The position numbers and the translations under genes were made by a program. From Alphaproteobacteria bacterium (lineage in GTDB: Bacteria; Pseudomonadota; Alphaproteobacteria; Bin95), in the NCBI GenBank assembly GCA_030833925.1, contig JAURGE010000007.1, positions 1-64,000 on the forward strand: a stretch of 64,000 nt of DNA, given 5' to 3'. The notes beneath the pieces are model-generated. The model searched no databases. It saw only the letters and a list, made by a program, of their open reading frames with translations, and was not told the origin of the DNA. Shown here piece by piece: positions 1 to 10,346 of this stretch. Numbering within the stretch: position 1 is the first letter of the stretch; each line of letters starts with the position of its first letter.

Positions 1-118
1 AGTGGCCAAAATATAGGAACGTACTCACCGTTCACAGTTGCGGGGACAGCCAGGGCTTGCTGCAAAGTTAAAAACTACACAGCTCCCTGTTCCCTTTTTC
101 TTCCCTAAGGAACCAGCA
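1..118 (-). ncRNA. Cobalamin (B12) riboswitch, 3' end truncated by the window edge; would control a minus-strand gene to the left of the window
   Basis: Reverse complement reads GGTTCC...AAAAAGGGAACAGGGAGCTGTG...GGCTGTCCCCGCAACTGTGAACGGTGAG...CCACT, matching the conserved cobalamin aptamer blocks (GGTTCC, AAAAGGGAA, GCYGCCCCCGCAACTGT, CGGYGAG, CCACT). Confidence 0.87.
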
Positions 119-174
119 CTTATAACAGTAAGACTGAGCTAAAGATTTTGGTCAAGTAATACCTTCAACGAGCT

Positions 175-489
175 CTACTGAGCATCTGACATAATGTGGA
201 TGACACGATCAGCAAGCAGGTCTTTAGTCAGGGCACCATATGCCTTCATGTGAGCGGAAACAGCGTGCGCTTTAAGATGTTCAAGGCTGGCCCATTTTTC
301 TACGACGACAAAAGTGTCATCGCCATATTTCGCAGCAAAGCTCGCATCAGCGCAATCAACTGTCGCTCCATATTCAACGCAGCCATCTTCGGCAAGCACA
401 GCTGGAACGTTTGCCTTAAAATGACCCAGAACTTCTTCCCGTTTTCCTGGCTTTGCAGTGATTACAGCTATTACATGGACACGGCTCAT
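175..489 (-). CDS. Antibiotic biosynthesis monooxygenase (ABM/YgiN-like) family protein
   Basis: 104 aa; VHVIAVITAKPGKREEVLGHF...VVEKWASLEHLKAHAVSAHMKAY is typical of the ABM fold. Confidence 0.85.
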   Translation of the reverse strand: MSRVHVIAVITAKPGKREEVLGHFKANVPAVLAEDGCVEYGATVDCADASFAAKYGDDTFVVVEKWASLEHLKAHAVSAHMKAYGALTKDLLADRVIHIMSDAQ

Positions 490-678
490 TTATTCTCTCC
501 ATATAAGGTTACACCCTAGCCTGCCGGTGGTACTGGAATGCGTCAACGTCTCTGACATTGCACAATCGAGCAAAAGCAATAGACATTTTGACATTTTGCC
601 CAACGCTTTTCGCAGTAATTTTGATCCGTTAACGCTTGAAGTGATATCAGGTAACTAATCACACTGTTAATTTGGTTT

Positions 679-882
679 ATGCCCATGCCTAAAATGCGTC
701 AAAAGTCTGAGCTTCCCACAAAAATTTGCAAAGTCTGCGGACGCTCTTTCAACTGGCGTAAAAAGTGGGCGAAAGTTTGGGATGGTGTACTTTATTGTTC
801 GCAACGTTGCGCTTCAAATAAAAGAAAAAAAAGATATTTTAAACTATGGTTTTTATTTGTTTTTTTATTCTTTTTTTTATAA
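679..882 (+). CDS. DUF2256 family zinc-ribbon-like protein with a hydrophobic C-terminal tail
   Basis: KICKVCGRSFNWRKKWAKVWDGVLYCSQRCASNKRKK matches the DUF2256 CxxC...CxxxC core. Confidence 0.8.
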   Translation: MPMPKMRQKSELPTKICKVCGRSFNWRKKWAKVWDGVLYCSQRCASNKRKKRYFKLWFLFVFLFFFL

Positions 883-990
883 AAAATTTTGCACAAACGG
901 TGTTTACGATTTCATAAAAAGACCTCTATTTCTCAGAATATAGCCACATTTTTGCTACATAACGGCCCGTCAGCATTTCAGGAGTAATTA

Positions 991-1866
991 ATGGGCCAAG
1001 TCAGACTTACAAATATCTTTTTAGCTATAAGCATCTCAGGTTTTTTATCTGCCTGTGGTTCGTATGAAGTTGCCGAGCTTAATGATAAACCACTCAATCA
1101 AAGCAATTTCAAAGAGGCTTTAGCTGATAATTATCGAACATTTGTGAACTTCGAAGCAGAACAAATGATGGATTGGCACGATGCGGGGTATTTTGCCGAT
1201 AAAGCTCTTCGTATTTTGAAAGATCAATCACCTGCCCAACGAGAGCAAATCAAAGATTGGCGTGTTGCTAAACCTTTTCAAGAAGACCTTATAGCGGCAG
1301 CACGCAGACTTGATATTGCCATGCAAGTAATAACAACAGACCAATTTCCCGTTTCGATGGCCAAAGCAATTTCTAGCTACGATTGCTGGATTGAGCAGGC
1401 GGAAGAGGGTTGGCAATTCGATCATATTGCCCAATGCCGAACATCCTTCGAGGAGGCACTACAAGCAATAGAGAACCAGACAAAAATGACCTTTTCAAAT
1501 CAAGGTACAGCTAAAACCTCGTTTGAATTATTTCATAATCACAATGAAGCCAGCCCCTTACAAGAGAACCTCGCGCAATTACAGTCCTTCACAGAGAGGC
1601 ATTGGAATGACGTCAAAATGCACATTCATATTGAGGGACACGCTGATCGATCAGGTACAGAGCCTTATAACCATAAACTGTCTGTAGCCCGAGCAAAGGC
1701 AGTTTTAAACGCTATCGCAACTCCCTGGCCTGAAGAATACACCTCTAGTATTGCCGGAGCTGGTGAAACTAAACCGGCTTTCATGACCGCCGATGGTGTG
1801 CGTAATCCAAGGAACCGAAGGACGGTTATTGAAATAACATTTGCACCGAAGGACATGGCTAATTAG
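991..1866 (+). CDS. OmpA-family peptidoglycan-associated lipoprotein
   Basis: Signal peptide with lipobox LSAC; C-terminal OmpA motif IEGHADRSGTEPYNHKLSVARAKAV. Confidence 0.85.
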   Translation: MGQVRLTNIFLAISISGFLSACGSYEVAELNDKPLNQSNFKEALADNYRTFVNFEAEQMMDWHDAGYFADKALRILKDQSPAQREQIKDWRVAKPFQEDLIAAARRLDIAMQVITTDQFPVSMAKAISSYDCWIEQAEEGWQFDHIAQCRTSFEEALQAIENQTKMTFSNQGTAKTSFELFHNHNEASPLQENLAQLQSFTERHWNDVKMHIHIEGHADRSGTEPYNHKLSVARAKAVLNAIATPWPEEYTSSIAGAGETKPAFMTADGVRNPRNRRTVIEITFAPKDMAN

Positions 1867-1911
1867 CACAATTAGCAATCTATAAAATTACTACGTCATA
1901 TTAGAAATATA

Positions 1912-1987
1912 TGGTGACCCCAACGGGAATCGAACCCGTGTTTTCGGCGTGAGAGGCCGACGTCCTAGACCGCTAGACGATGGGGCC
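1912..1987 (-). tRNA. tRNA-Glu (anticodon CUC), CCA encoded
   Basis: Reverse complement GGCCCCATCGTCTAGCGGTCTAGGACGTCGGCCTCTCACGCCGAAAACACGGGTTCGATTCCCGTTGGGGTCACCA folds as a cloverleaf; 7-nt loop CTCTCAC gives anticodon CTC. Confidence 0.95.
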
Positions 1988-2123
1988 ATCTAGCGCCCCT
2001 CTTCTAGTCTTACTGCATTCGGATAGCAAGGAAGATTGAGGAGAGACAATACCTCATCTGTTCGTGCATATTAGTCCGAGGCGCATGCCCCTTTTATTAC
2101 CCAAAAACTCGGACGTGAAACCT

Positions 2124-3299
2124 ATGATAGATCAAGACCTACCCTTCGCCGGATTAAAAGTCCTAGACATGGCTCAAGGAGTAGCAGGCCCTCATTGTGG
2201 ATTACTTTTAGCCCAGCATGGTGCTGATGTAACAAAACTTGAGCCTCTTGGGGGTGATTGGGGCAGAGCACTGGGCGTACGCTATGGTGACTTTTGCGGA
2301 TTTGGTGCCGTTTATAACCGTGGAAAGAAATCTATTTCCGTGGATTTGAAAACTGATTTCGGACTAGAAGTCGCGAAAAAACTCGCCTCAGAAGCTGATG
2401 TTATCCTTGAGAGTTTCCGTCCAGGAGTAATGGCACGCTTTGATCTAGACTACGAAACCGTAGCAGCCAAAAATCCGTCGGTTATTTACATGTCGGTTTC
2501 TGGGTATGGCCAGCATGGGCCTTACAACAAACAACCTGTTACTGATTCTGTCATGCAAGCCTTCTCGGGGCTTATGAGTGTAAATAAAGACGCTAATGGA
2601 ACCCCGCAAAGGATTGGTATCATTGCAGTTGACGTCCTAACCGGACTTTATGGCTTCCAAGCGGTGGCTCCAGCCTTATACCGGCGCCTTCGAACAGGTA
2701 AGGGGCAACACTTAGACGTAAGCCTTATGCAATCTGCCTTGGCATTCCTCTCTGCTAAAATGGTGGAACGTCATCTACAAGGACCAGAGCAACAAGTTTT
2801 AGGAGCCCCAGTAGGAACCTTTAAGACATCGGATGGTTACATAAACATCAATGCGAGACGCGATCCCCATTTTAAAGCTTTGATGCAAATGATCGGCCGT
2901 CCAGAATTAATTGATGATCCAAAATTTTCCACGCCAGAGGCTCGCAATATCAATACAGACGAAATTTCAGCAATAATTGCCGAAGAAACACCAAAGCAGC
3001 CAACTGAAACCTGGCTAACTGCACTCCATGCTCAAGATATTCTCGCAGGAAGGGTAAACGACTTCCCCGATATAATTGCTGACGAACAGGTCCAGGCAAT
3101 TAAAGCAGTCAGGTGGACAAACCAGCCGGAGATGGGGGAAATACCAATGCCAATGATCCCTGGAGCAACAATTCCAGTGGGCAACAAGGCCACCTCGCCC
3201 TATCTAGGAGAGCATACAACCCAGATCCTCATGGATCTTGGTTATGACCCTCAAACAATCGAACAAATGATTTCAAGTGGCGCCGCACTTCAGAAGTAA
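2124..3299 (+). CDS. CaiB/BaiF family CoA transferase (class III)
   Basis: LKVLDMAQGVAGPHCGLLLAQHGADVTKLEPLGGDWGR; start chosen at the internal Met of ORF 2064..3299. Confidence 0.9.
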   Translation: MIDQDLPFAGLKVLDMAQGVAGPHCGLLLAQHGADVTKLEPLGGDWGRALGVRYGDFCGFGAVYNRGKKSISVDLKTDFGLEVAKKLASEADVILESFRPGVMARFDLDYETVAAKNPSVIYMSVSGYGQHGPYNKQPVTDSVMQAFSGLMSVNKDANGTPQRIGIIAVDVLTGLYGFQAVAPALYRRLRTGKGQHLDVSLMQSALAFLSAKMVERHLQGPEQQVLGAPVGTFKTSDGYININARRDPHFKALMQMIGRPELIDDPKFSTPEARNINTDEISAIIAEETPKQPTETWLTALHAQDILAGRVNDFPDIIADEQVQAIKAVRWTNQPEMGEIPMPMIPGATIPVGNKATSPYLGEHTTQILMDLGYDPQTIEQMISSGAALQK

Positions 3300-3314
3300 T
3301 GGAAAGTTGAATTC

Positions 3315-5096
3315 ATGTCAGACCACGCTACAAGTCTAGGAACTTTGCCAACCTGGGATCTTAATGATCTGTACGCAGGACCGAACGATCCTCAATTGGA
3401 TTCCGACTTATCAGAGTGTGCAAATCGCTCGAAGACCTTTAGTAAGCGCTGGAAAGATGGCCTCACAAATATAAGTGCTGAACAATTAAGGCATGCCATC
3501 ATCGAGTATGAGGCAATTGACGAAATTCTCTCGAGAATAATGAGCTTTGCTGGCCTTCTGCACGCCGGAGACCTCTCAGACCCAGCACGCGGTCAATTTA
3601 TGCAGAACATGAGTGAGCGTGCCACTGAGATAGCATCGAGCATGGTCTTTTTTGAATTAGGTATTAACAATCTTCCAGAGGAACAAATCTCAAAACTTAT
3701 AAGTGACCCTGCTCTTGAACCTTACGGAATATGGTTAGATCAACTAAGTCGCTGGCGCGCACATCAGCTTTCTGAAGATATGGAGACATTTATCCAAGAG
3801 AAGTCGTCAACTGGAAGACAAGCTTGGAACCGCCTTTTCGACGAAACTATGGCAGAAATCCGATTTGATATTCATGGTAAGTCATTAACAAACGCTGAGG
3901 CACTCGACCTTCTCTCTTCACCGATCCGAAACCAACGAAGAGACGCTGGAATAGCAATCGGAAAGACCCTTAAAAATCATGTACGAGTTTTTGCCCAAAT
4001 CACGAACACTCTCGCCAAGGATAAGGCCGTTGAGGATAAATGGCGCAAGTATGCTACTCCAATTTCTGCACGAAATCTCTCCAACCAAGTAGAGGATGAG
4101 GTAGTCGATGCGCTAGTTAAAGCTGTGAGGGGATCATATTCGCAACTATCCCATCGCTATTATTCTCTTAAAGCAAAGTGGTTTGGCGGCGAGCAATTAG
4201 ACTATTTTGACCGTAATGCTCCTCTTCCAGACACAGCTGAGCGTATAATTCCGTGGAACGAGGCAGAACAAACAGTTTTGGACGCATACAATACTTTTAG
4301 TCCTCAACTAGCAGATGTTGCTCGGCCATTTTTTGAAAGGCCTTGGATTGATGCCCCCACACGCCCAGGTAAGAGTCCAGGCGCGTTTGCACACCCAACT
4401 GTTCCTTCTGCTCACCCATACTTACTATTGAATTATCAAGGCAAAATTCGTGATGTGATGACACTTGCCCATGAGCTAGGTCATGGCGTCCATCAACGTC
4501 TCGCAGCCAGTCAGGGACATTTTCTATCAAATACACCATTAACATTAGCAGAAACGGCATCCGTTTTTGGAGAGATGCTCACTTTCCAAAAATTACTTCG
4601 TGAAGCCGATGCAACTACTAAAAGGTCGTTACTAGCAGGTAAGACCGAGGACATGCTGAACACAGTAATCCGTCAGATTTCTATGTTAACCTTTGAAATA
4701 AAACTTCATGACGAGAGAAAGCAAGGTGAACTCTCAGCCGATCGTATTTGTGATATTTGGATGGAAACGCAAACAGAAAGCCTAGGACCAGCCCTACGAT
4801 TTGATGAGGGTTATAGATATTTTTGGTCGTATATCCCTCATTTCATCCACTCTCCATTTTACGTTTACGCCTACGCCTTTGGTGATTGTCTGGTTAATGC
4901 CTTGTACGCCGTGTACCAAGAAGGTGAGGATGGGTTTGCCCAGCGCTATTTGGAAATGTTGTCGTCCGGAGGGGCTAAAGGTCATAAGGAACTTCTAGCT
5001 CCATTCGGCCTTGATGCATCTGATCCTGGTTTTTGGACCCGAGGCTTAAACGTTATTGGCGGTTTTATTGACCAATTGGAGTCTATGGATGGCTGA
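3315..5096 (+). CDS. pepF: M3 family oligoendopeptidase (PepF-like)
   Basis: Zinc motif HELGHGVHQ; full-length M3 architecture, 593 aa. Confidence 0.92.
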   Translation: MSDHATSLGTLPTWDLNDLYAGPNDPQLDSDLSECANRSKTFSKRWKDGLTNISAEQLRHAIIEYEAIDEILSRIMSFAGLLHAGDLSDPARGQFMQNMSERATEIASSMVFFELGINNLPEEQISKLISDPALEPYGIWLDQLSRWRAHQLSEDMETFIQEKSSTGRQAWNRLFDETMAEIRFDIHGKSLTNAEALDLLSSPIRNQRRDAGIAIGKTLKNHVRVFAQITNTLAKDKAVEDKWRKYATPISARNLSNQVEDEVVDALVKAVRGSYSQLSHRYYSLKAKWFGGEQLDYFDRNAPLPDTAERIIPWNEAEQTVLDAYNTFSPQLADVARPFFERPWIDAPTRPGKSPGAFAHPTVPSAHPYLLLNYQGKIRDVMTLAHELGHGVHQRLAASQGHFLSNTPLTLAETASVFGEMLTFQKLLREADATTKRSLLAGKTEDMLNTVIRQISMLTFEIKLHDERKQGELSADRICDIWMETQTESLGPALRFDEGYRYFWSYIPHFIHSPFYVYAYAFGDCLVNALYAVYQEGEDGFAQRYLEMLSSGGAKGHKELLAPFGLDASDPGFWTRGLNVIGGFIDQLESMDG

Positions 5097-6420
5097 GGAG
5101 GACGGCTTTGCAAGTCGGGCAAAACGTTTAGCTAGAACGACACGAACTGTCGGAGGCCTTGCTGCTAAACTTGCGAGCGAACGTTATCTTGGACGTACCA
5201 TCAATAGAGAGATTCACGCTAGTGAGCTAAGGGACGCTATTGGAAACCTAAAGGGACCTTTAATGAAGGTCGCCCAAATTTTAGCAACTATCCCTGACGC
5301 GTTACCTGATGAATATGCAGAAGAACTTCGCCAATTACAGGCGGACGCTCCTTCCATGGGCCCTCCATTCGTTCGACGTCGAATGGCTGGGGAATTAGGT
5401 CCTGAATGGCGTGCACAATTTAAAGAATTTGACCTTCAAGCTGCCCATGCCGCATCGCTTGGTCAGGTTCATCGTGCTGTCCTTCATGACGGCCGGGATG
5501 TAGCAGTGAAGCTACAGTATCCGCAGATGACGGCCGCTGTTGAAGCCGATTTAAAGCAATTACGGCTCATAATTGCTGTCTATAAGCGGTACGATAGCGC
5601 TATACAGCCAGAACATATTCAAGACGAAATAGCAGATAGACTTCGGGAAGAGCTCGACTACGGGCTAGAAGCCCGACATATGGCTCTTTACAACAACATT
5701 CTTAAAGATGAGCCTGGCGTTTCAATTCCATCTTCAATTCCAGAGCTTTCAACCAGCCGACTGCTGACCATGACCTGGCTGACAGGCAACAAACTTTTTG
5801 ACCTGCTGGATAAACCTGTTGATGTAAGGAATGTTATCGCTCACAACATGTTTAGGGCTTGGTACGTTCCTTTCTATAAATATGGGGTTATTCATGGCGA
5901 TCCTCATCTTGGGAATTATTCAGTTACCGACCAGCACTCAATTAATCTTCTAGATTTTGGCTGCATTCGTATTTTCCCACCAAATTTTGTTCACGGTGTA
6001 ATTGAGCTGTATTTAGCTCTGAAAACTAATGACCATGACCGTGCCGCAGCTGCCTATGCCGCCTGGGGATTTAATAACCTGTCCAATGAACTTCTCGATG
6101 TCCTAAATATTTGGGCGAAGTTCATATATGCGCCTTTGTTGGAAGATAAAGTAAGGAAGATTCAAGACAGCGATAGCGGCCACTATGGCGCTGAAGTTGC
6201 ACAAAAAGTTCATAAAGAACTTCGGCGTCTTGGAGGCGTTGCACCGCCGCGAGAATTTGTGCTGATGGACCGCGCAGCCATTGGCTTAGGTTCAGTATTT
6301 ATGCGCCTAAAAGCGGAACTTAATTGGGCCGAAATGTTTCAAAACCTAACAAATGATTTCAACTTAGATTCATTAAAGAAACAGCAACGAGAAGCTCTAT
6401 TATCTGTCGGCTTAGAATAA
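5089..6420 (+). CDS. ABC1/AarF/UbiB-family atypical kinase
   Basis: KxGQ-like MKVAQILATIPDALPDEY...GELGPEWR...AASLGQVHRAVL...DVAVKLQYP...IHGDPHLGNYSV...LLDFGC; start overlaps the pepF stop. Confidence 0.9.
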   Translation: MAEEDGFASRAKRLARTTRTVGGLAAKLASERYLGRTINREIHASELRDAIGNLKGPLMKVAQILATIPDALPDEYAEELRQLQADAPSMGPPFVRRRMAGELGPEWRAQFKEFDLQAAHAASLGQVHRAVLHDGRDVAVKLQYPQMTAAVEADLKQLRLIIAVYKRYDSAIQPEHIQDEIADRLREELDYGLEARHMALYNNILKDEPGVSIPSSIPELSTSRLLTMTWLTGNKLFDLLDKPVDVRNVIAHNMFRAWYVPFYKYGVIHGDPHLGNYSVTDQHSINLLDFGCIRIFPPNFVHGVIELYLALKTNDHDRAAAAYAAWGFNNLSNELLDVLNIWAKFIYAPLLEDKVRKIQDSDSGHYGAEVAQKVHKELRRLGGVAPPREFVLMDRAAIGLGSVFMRLKAELNWAEMFQNLTNDFNLDSLKKQQREALLSVGLE

Positions 6421-6487
6421 GAAAATTAATTTTTCGTCGCCATAATAAGAAAACCACTTTAGCCTCATGAAAAAGGGGAGAGCTGCG

Positions 6488-7357
6488 ATGAAATTTGGCT
6501 TACGGTATTGCAACACAGGCCGTTATGTTGACCCAATCCAGGCAAAGGAGTTACTCCAAGCTGGTGAAGAAGCCGGATTTGAAAGTGCGTGGACGGTTGA
6601 GCATACCGTCGTACCTGGGGGATACACATCTTCGTATCCATACTCACAAGATGGTCGCATGGCTGGTGGCAAAAACGATATTTCTCTCCCCGATCCTCTA
6701 ATTTGGATGGCTTATGCAGCGGCATGGACCTCAAAAATTAAACTTGGCACAGGAATTTTAATTCTACCTCAGCACAACCCAGTAGTTGCGGCGAAACAAA
6801 TCGCAACTCTGGATAATATGTCTGGTGGCCGTATTCTGCTTGGAATAGGTGTCGGATGGCTTAAAGAAGAATTTCAGGCCATTGGTGTGCCTTTCGAAGA
6901 CCGAGGCAAAAGAACCGACGAATATGTCCATGCAATGCGTGAACTATGGTCAGCTGAGGCACCAACTTTTAAAGGGGAATTCACATCATTTGAAAATGCC
7001 TACTGCCGTCCACAGCCAACTAATAAAGCAGTTCCAATCATCATCGGTGGCCATTCAAAAGCCGCAGCACGACGTGCAGGCCGATTGGGAGACGGCTTTT
7101 TCCCAGCAAGAGATGCATCAAAGGAATTGATCAATCTCGTGTATAAAACAGCCGAAGAAAATGGCCGAGATCCAAAATCTATTGAAATTACAACGAGCCT
7201 CCCAGACGACCTCTCTGATATCCCAAAACTAGCTGAATTAGGTGTAAATCGGCTTCTGGCGCCGGTCACCGGAATGGTTGGTTTACCGCCGGTCATTCAA
7301 AGTCCTGAAGACGCGTTGTCCTGGAAGTCGCGAATTGAGGACATGGCAGAAGTTTGA
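6488..7357 (+). CDS. LLM class F420-dependent oxidoreductase
   Basis: MKFGLRYCNTGRY...GFESAWTVEHTVVP...LGTGILILPQHNPVVAAKQIATLDNMSGGRILLGIGVGW. Confidence 0.92.
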   Translation: MKFGLRYCNTGRYVDPIQAKELLQAGEEAGFESAWTVEHTVVPGGYTSSYPYSQDGRMAGGKNDISLPDPLIWMAYAAAWTSKIKLGTGILILPQHNPVVAAKQIATLDNMSGGRILLGIGVGWLKEEFQAIGVPFEDRGKRTDEYVHAMRELWSAEAPTFKGEFTSFENAYCRPQPTNKAVPIIIGGHSKAAARRAGRLGDGFFPARDASKELINLVYKTAEENGRDPKSIEITTSLPDDLSDIPKLAELGVNRLLAPVTGMVGLPPVIQSPEDALSWKSRIEDMAEV

Positions 7358-7428
7358 ATACCTTTAAAAAATAGGAAAACCAATCCGCCGCATCGCTTCA
7401 ACTATCTGGTCGTGATAATCCCAATTTT

Positions 7429-8139
7429 ATGAAAAAACCTTTAATTGGCATCACGGTGGACGCCGAAGAGACTGGAGGCTACTCCTCTCTTCCTTGGTAT
7501 GCATTACGCCAGAACTACGCGTCTGCAGTTACAAATGCTGGGGGTTTACCCATTCTGTTGCCCCATGAGGTCTCACTTGTTGATGAATACATCAAAAAAA
7601 TTGACGGGCTTTTAATAACTGGCGGTGCATTCGATGTTGACCCGGCCTTGTTTGGCGAGAGTGTCCAGCACTCATCCGTTACACTAAAGCGTGAACGAAC
7701 AGAATTTGAATTAGCAATTACTCAAGGTGCGCTTGCTCGAAATATTCCAGTTTTAGGCATCTGCGGTGGCCAACAACTTCTGCACGTTGTTTTGGGGGGC
7801 ACTCTATACCAACATGTGCCTGATGAAGCTCCTAGCAATATCGAACACGAACAAAAGAACCCGAGAACAGAACCAGGCCATGAAGTTTCAGTTACAGCCA
7901 ATACATTGCTAGCGCGCATAACCCAAATGGCACGGTTTCCTGTCAATAGCGCGCATCACCAAGCTGTAAAAAACTGTCCTGAAGGTGTTGTAATCTCAGC
8001 CCATGCCGACGATGGCTTGATAGAAGCCATTGAAGCCCCTGCCTACAAATTCTGCATCGGGGTTCAATGGCATCCCGAATACAGTATTAGCCAAGCTGAC
8101 GATGCCATTCTCCAAGCTTTCGTAGAGGCTTCACGGTGA
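7429..8139 (+). CDS. Gamma-glutamyl-gamma-aminobutyrate hydrolase family (peptidase C26)
   Basis: [13 protein letters not shown]...[21 protein letters not shown]...GVQWHPEY catalytic Cys/His signature. Confidence 0.92.
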   Translation: MKKPLIGITVDAEETGGYSSLPWYALRQNYASAVTNAGGLPILLPHEVSLVDEYIKKIDGLLITGGAFDVDPALFGESVQHSSVTLKRERTEFELAITQGALARNIPVLGICGGQQLLHVVLGGTLYQHVPDEAPSNIEHEQKNPRTEPGHEVSVTANTLLARITQMARFPVNSAHHQAVKNCPEGVVISAHADDGLIEAIEAPAYKFCIGVQWHPEYSISQADDAILQAFVEASR

Positions 8140-8894
8140 ATCAAGACCACGAAAAAGAACGTATTGCCAAACGGATTGCCCGGGCTGGGGTTGCTTCTCG
8201 GCGTGAAGCTGAAGCTATGATCCTTGCCGGACGGGTATCGCTGAATGGTGTAAGTCTTGAGACTGCGGCAACTCTAGTTAGCTCCAATGACATCATTTTG
8301 ATCGATGGTAAGCCATTAAATGCACCTGAAAAAACACGGCTCTGGCGTTATCACAAGCCTAAAGGCCTTGTTACAACAAACCGCGACGAACGTGGACGCA
8401 TAACAATTTTTGACAAATTGCCCAGTACCTTGCCAAGGGTAATGACCGTAGGCCGCCTTGATTTAACATCGGAAGGACTATTGCTGCTGACTAATGATGG
8501 GGGATTAGCCCGCACTTTAGAGCACCCTTCACGCGGCTGGACTCGGCGTTACAGAGCTCGAGTTTTTGGCATGCCGCACAATGATGCGCTAGCCGCTTTA
8601 AAACGTGGCATCACTGTGGAAGGTATTACATTCGGGTCGATTAACGCTGTCGTCGAAGAAGGCGATCAGAACGCTGGGCGCTCAAACGTTTGGCTCACAG
8701 TCACCCTGAAAGAGGGAAAAAACCGTGAGGTTCGAAGAGCCTTAGAATTTGTGGGGCATCCCGTATCTCGCCTAATCCGAACTGCCTATGGGCCATTCCA
8801 ACTTGGCAAACTCCAGCCTGGCGAAGTTGAAGAAACTCCTAGTAAGGTCTTGAAAGAGCAACTTGGCACTTCAGCATTAGAGTACAAAATATAA
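8136..8894 (+). CDS. RsuA/RluB-family pseudouridine synthase
   Basis: N-terminal S4 domain; [30 protein letters not shown]. Confidence 0.93.
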   Translation: MNQDHEKERIAKRIARAGVASRREAEAMILAGRVSLNGVSLETAATLVSSNDIILIDGKPLNAPEKTRLWRYHKPKGLVTTNRDERGRITIFDKLPSTLPRVMTVGRLDLTSEGLLLLTNDGGLARTLEHPSRGWTRRYRARVFGMPHNDALAALKRGITVEGITFGSINAVVEEGDQNAGRSNVWLTVTLKEGKNREVRRALEFVGHPVSRLIRTAYGPFQLGKLQPGEVEETPSKVLKEQLGTSALEYKI

Positions 8895-8898
8895 GAAT

Positions 8899-9459
8899 AT
8901 GCGGATTGTTGGCGGCATTCACAGAGGACGGCCTATCAAAGCACCAGAGGGGTTAGATGTTCGTCCGACATCAGATCGCGTTCGGCAAGCTCTATTTAAT
9001 GTCCTTGAACACGGAAACCTGCCCAAAATTGGTAACCCGGTTGTTGATGCTGTAGTGTTGGATGCGTTTTCCGGCACAGGTGCTCTTGCGATTGAAGCTT
9101 TATCGCGTGGAGCAGCGTCGGCGATATGCATGGATAGTAACCAAAAGGTTTTGGAGCAAATTCAAGAAAACGTTGTTAGTCTATCTGAAATAAATAGGAT
9201 AAAACTGGTCCTAGCGGATGCAACGAAACCTCCTCGTGCGACTACTTCCGCTAATCTCATATTCATGGATCCGCCCTACGGCCTGGAGCTTCCCGAACTA
9301 GCATTAAAAGCTCTTTTAGCTGCTAACTGGATTGCCAAAGATGCAATTGTGGTCGTCGAAACCGGGTCGAACGAGACCGTCAATTCCATAGATGGCTTCA
9401 TCATTTGCGATCAACGCAAATATGGTCGAACCGCTCTAACTTTTCTGCAAGCTCATTAA
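8899..9459 (+). CDS. rsmD: 16S rRNA (guanine966-N2)-methyltransferase RsmD
   Basis: MRIVGGIHRGRPIKAPEG...RPTSDRVRQALFNVL...FSGTGALAIEALSRGA...FMDPPYG. Confidence 0.95.
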   Translation: MRIVGGIHRGRPIKAPEGLDVRPTSDRVRQALFNVLEHGNLPKIGNPVVDAVVLDAFSGTGALAIEALSRGAASAICMDSNQKVLEQIQENVVSLSEINRIKLVLADATKPPRATTSANLIFMDPPYGLELPELALKALLAANWIAKDAIVVVETGSNETVNSIDGFIICDQRKYGRTALTFLQAH

Positions 9460-9555
9460 TATTATCATTCGGATATAAATCTTAAAAAAAACTCGAAGCC
9501 TCACGCAGTCCTACGATCTTAACACGATATCATTAGTTGCAGCTGTGTAACCGCA

Positions 9556-10257
9556 TTACTCTGCAGCCAGACGTCCAAAACGTGTTTCAAGTTCAGACAA
9601 AACCGCATCCAAAGGTTCTACATCCGCCATTTTCATATCCATATCAAACATATTAGCTCGATGAACTTGCTGTGATCGGTCCCCACAGCAATCCTCAATA
9701 ACAGTCACGCGAAAATTGTGGTTAAACGCATCCAACGCACCAGCCCGAACACATCCTGAGGTTGAAATACCTACGATAATAATACTGTCGATACCCTCAT
9801 AACGAAGCCAACTTTCCAGAGGTGTAGCGAAGAAGGGGGAAGGTTTATTTTTCAGAACCACAACATCTCGCTGTCGAGGCCCATAGGACTCTGGCCATTG
9901 GTCAGCTTCAGGGTCAGAGGTGTATTGGTATGTGTTTGAAGTTCCAAGTTTTAAATTCCAAACGCCCCTCTTTGTGGGATGGCTTCTATCGTCTCGACGA
10001 CTATAAAAAATAGGCAAATTGAGTTGCCTAAATGCCTCGGTCACCCGAACTAAATTAGCCAGTAATCTCTCATCTCGCTCTGCACACATATCGTATTTTG
10101 GATCAACAAAATTATTTGTTGTATCGATATTCAAAAGTGCTGGTCTTGCTCCAATTCCAATTTTTTCGCCAAACCCAGCCTTTGCATAAGCTTGCATCTC
10201 AGACTCATCTATAAGGTCTGCCCATCGGCGCAGCTTGGCATTAGGTACCTTAGACAT
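9556..10257 (-). CDS. Isochorismatase-family cysteine hydrolase (N-carbamoylsarcosine amidase-like)
   Basis: ALLNIDTTNNFVDP...VVLKNKPSPFFATPLESWLRYEGIDSIIIVGISTSGCVRAGALDAF. Confidence 0.9.
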   Translation of the reverse strand: MSKVPNAKLRRWADLIDESEMQAYAKAGFGEKIGIGARPALLNIDTTNNFVDPKYDMCAERDERLLANLVRVTEAFRQLNLPIFYSRRDDRSHPTKRGVWNLKLGTSNTYQYTSDPEADQWPESYGPRQRDVVVLKNKPSPFFATPLESWLRYEGIDSIIIVGISTSGCVRAGALDAFNHNFRVTVIEDCCGDRSQQVHRANMFDMDMKMADVEPLDAVLSELETRFGRLAAE

Positions 10258-10346
10258 CAGCCCATCCTGGTTTCAAACTGTTAGCATCAACTTTGTGACA
10301 CTTTAAAGCTTTTGAAACGCCTGAAGTTAATATTTTAAGCGATCCA

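Noticed and set aside
196-519. 107-aa plus-strand ORF antisense to the ABM-family gene
   Set aside because: No domain; the minus-strand ABM protein is convincing
835-890. T-rich tract after DUF2256 as an intrinsic terminator
   Set aside because: No GC-rich stem precedes the T runs
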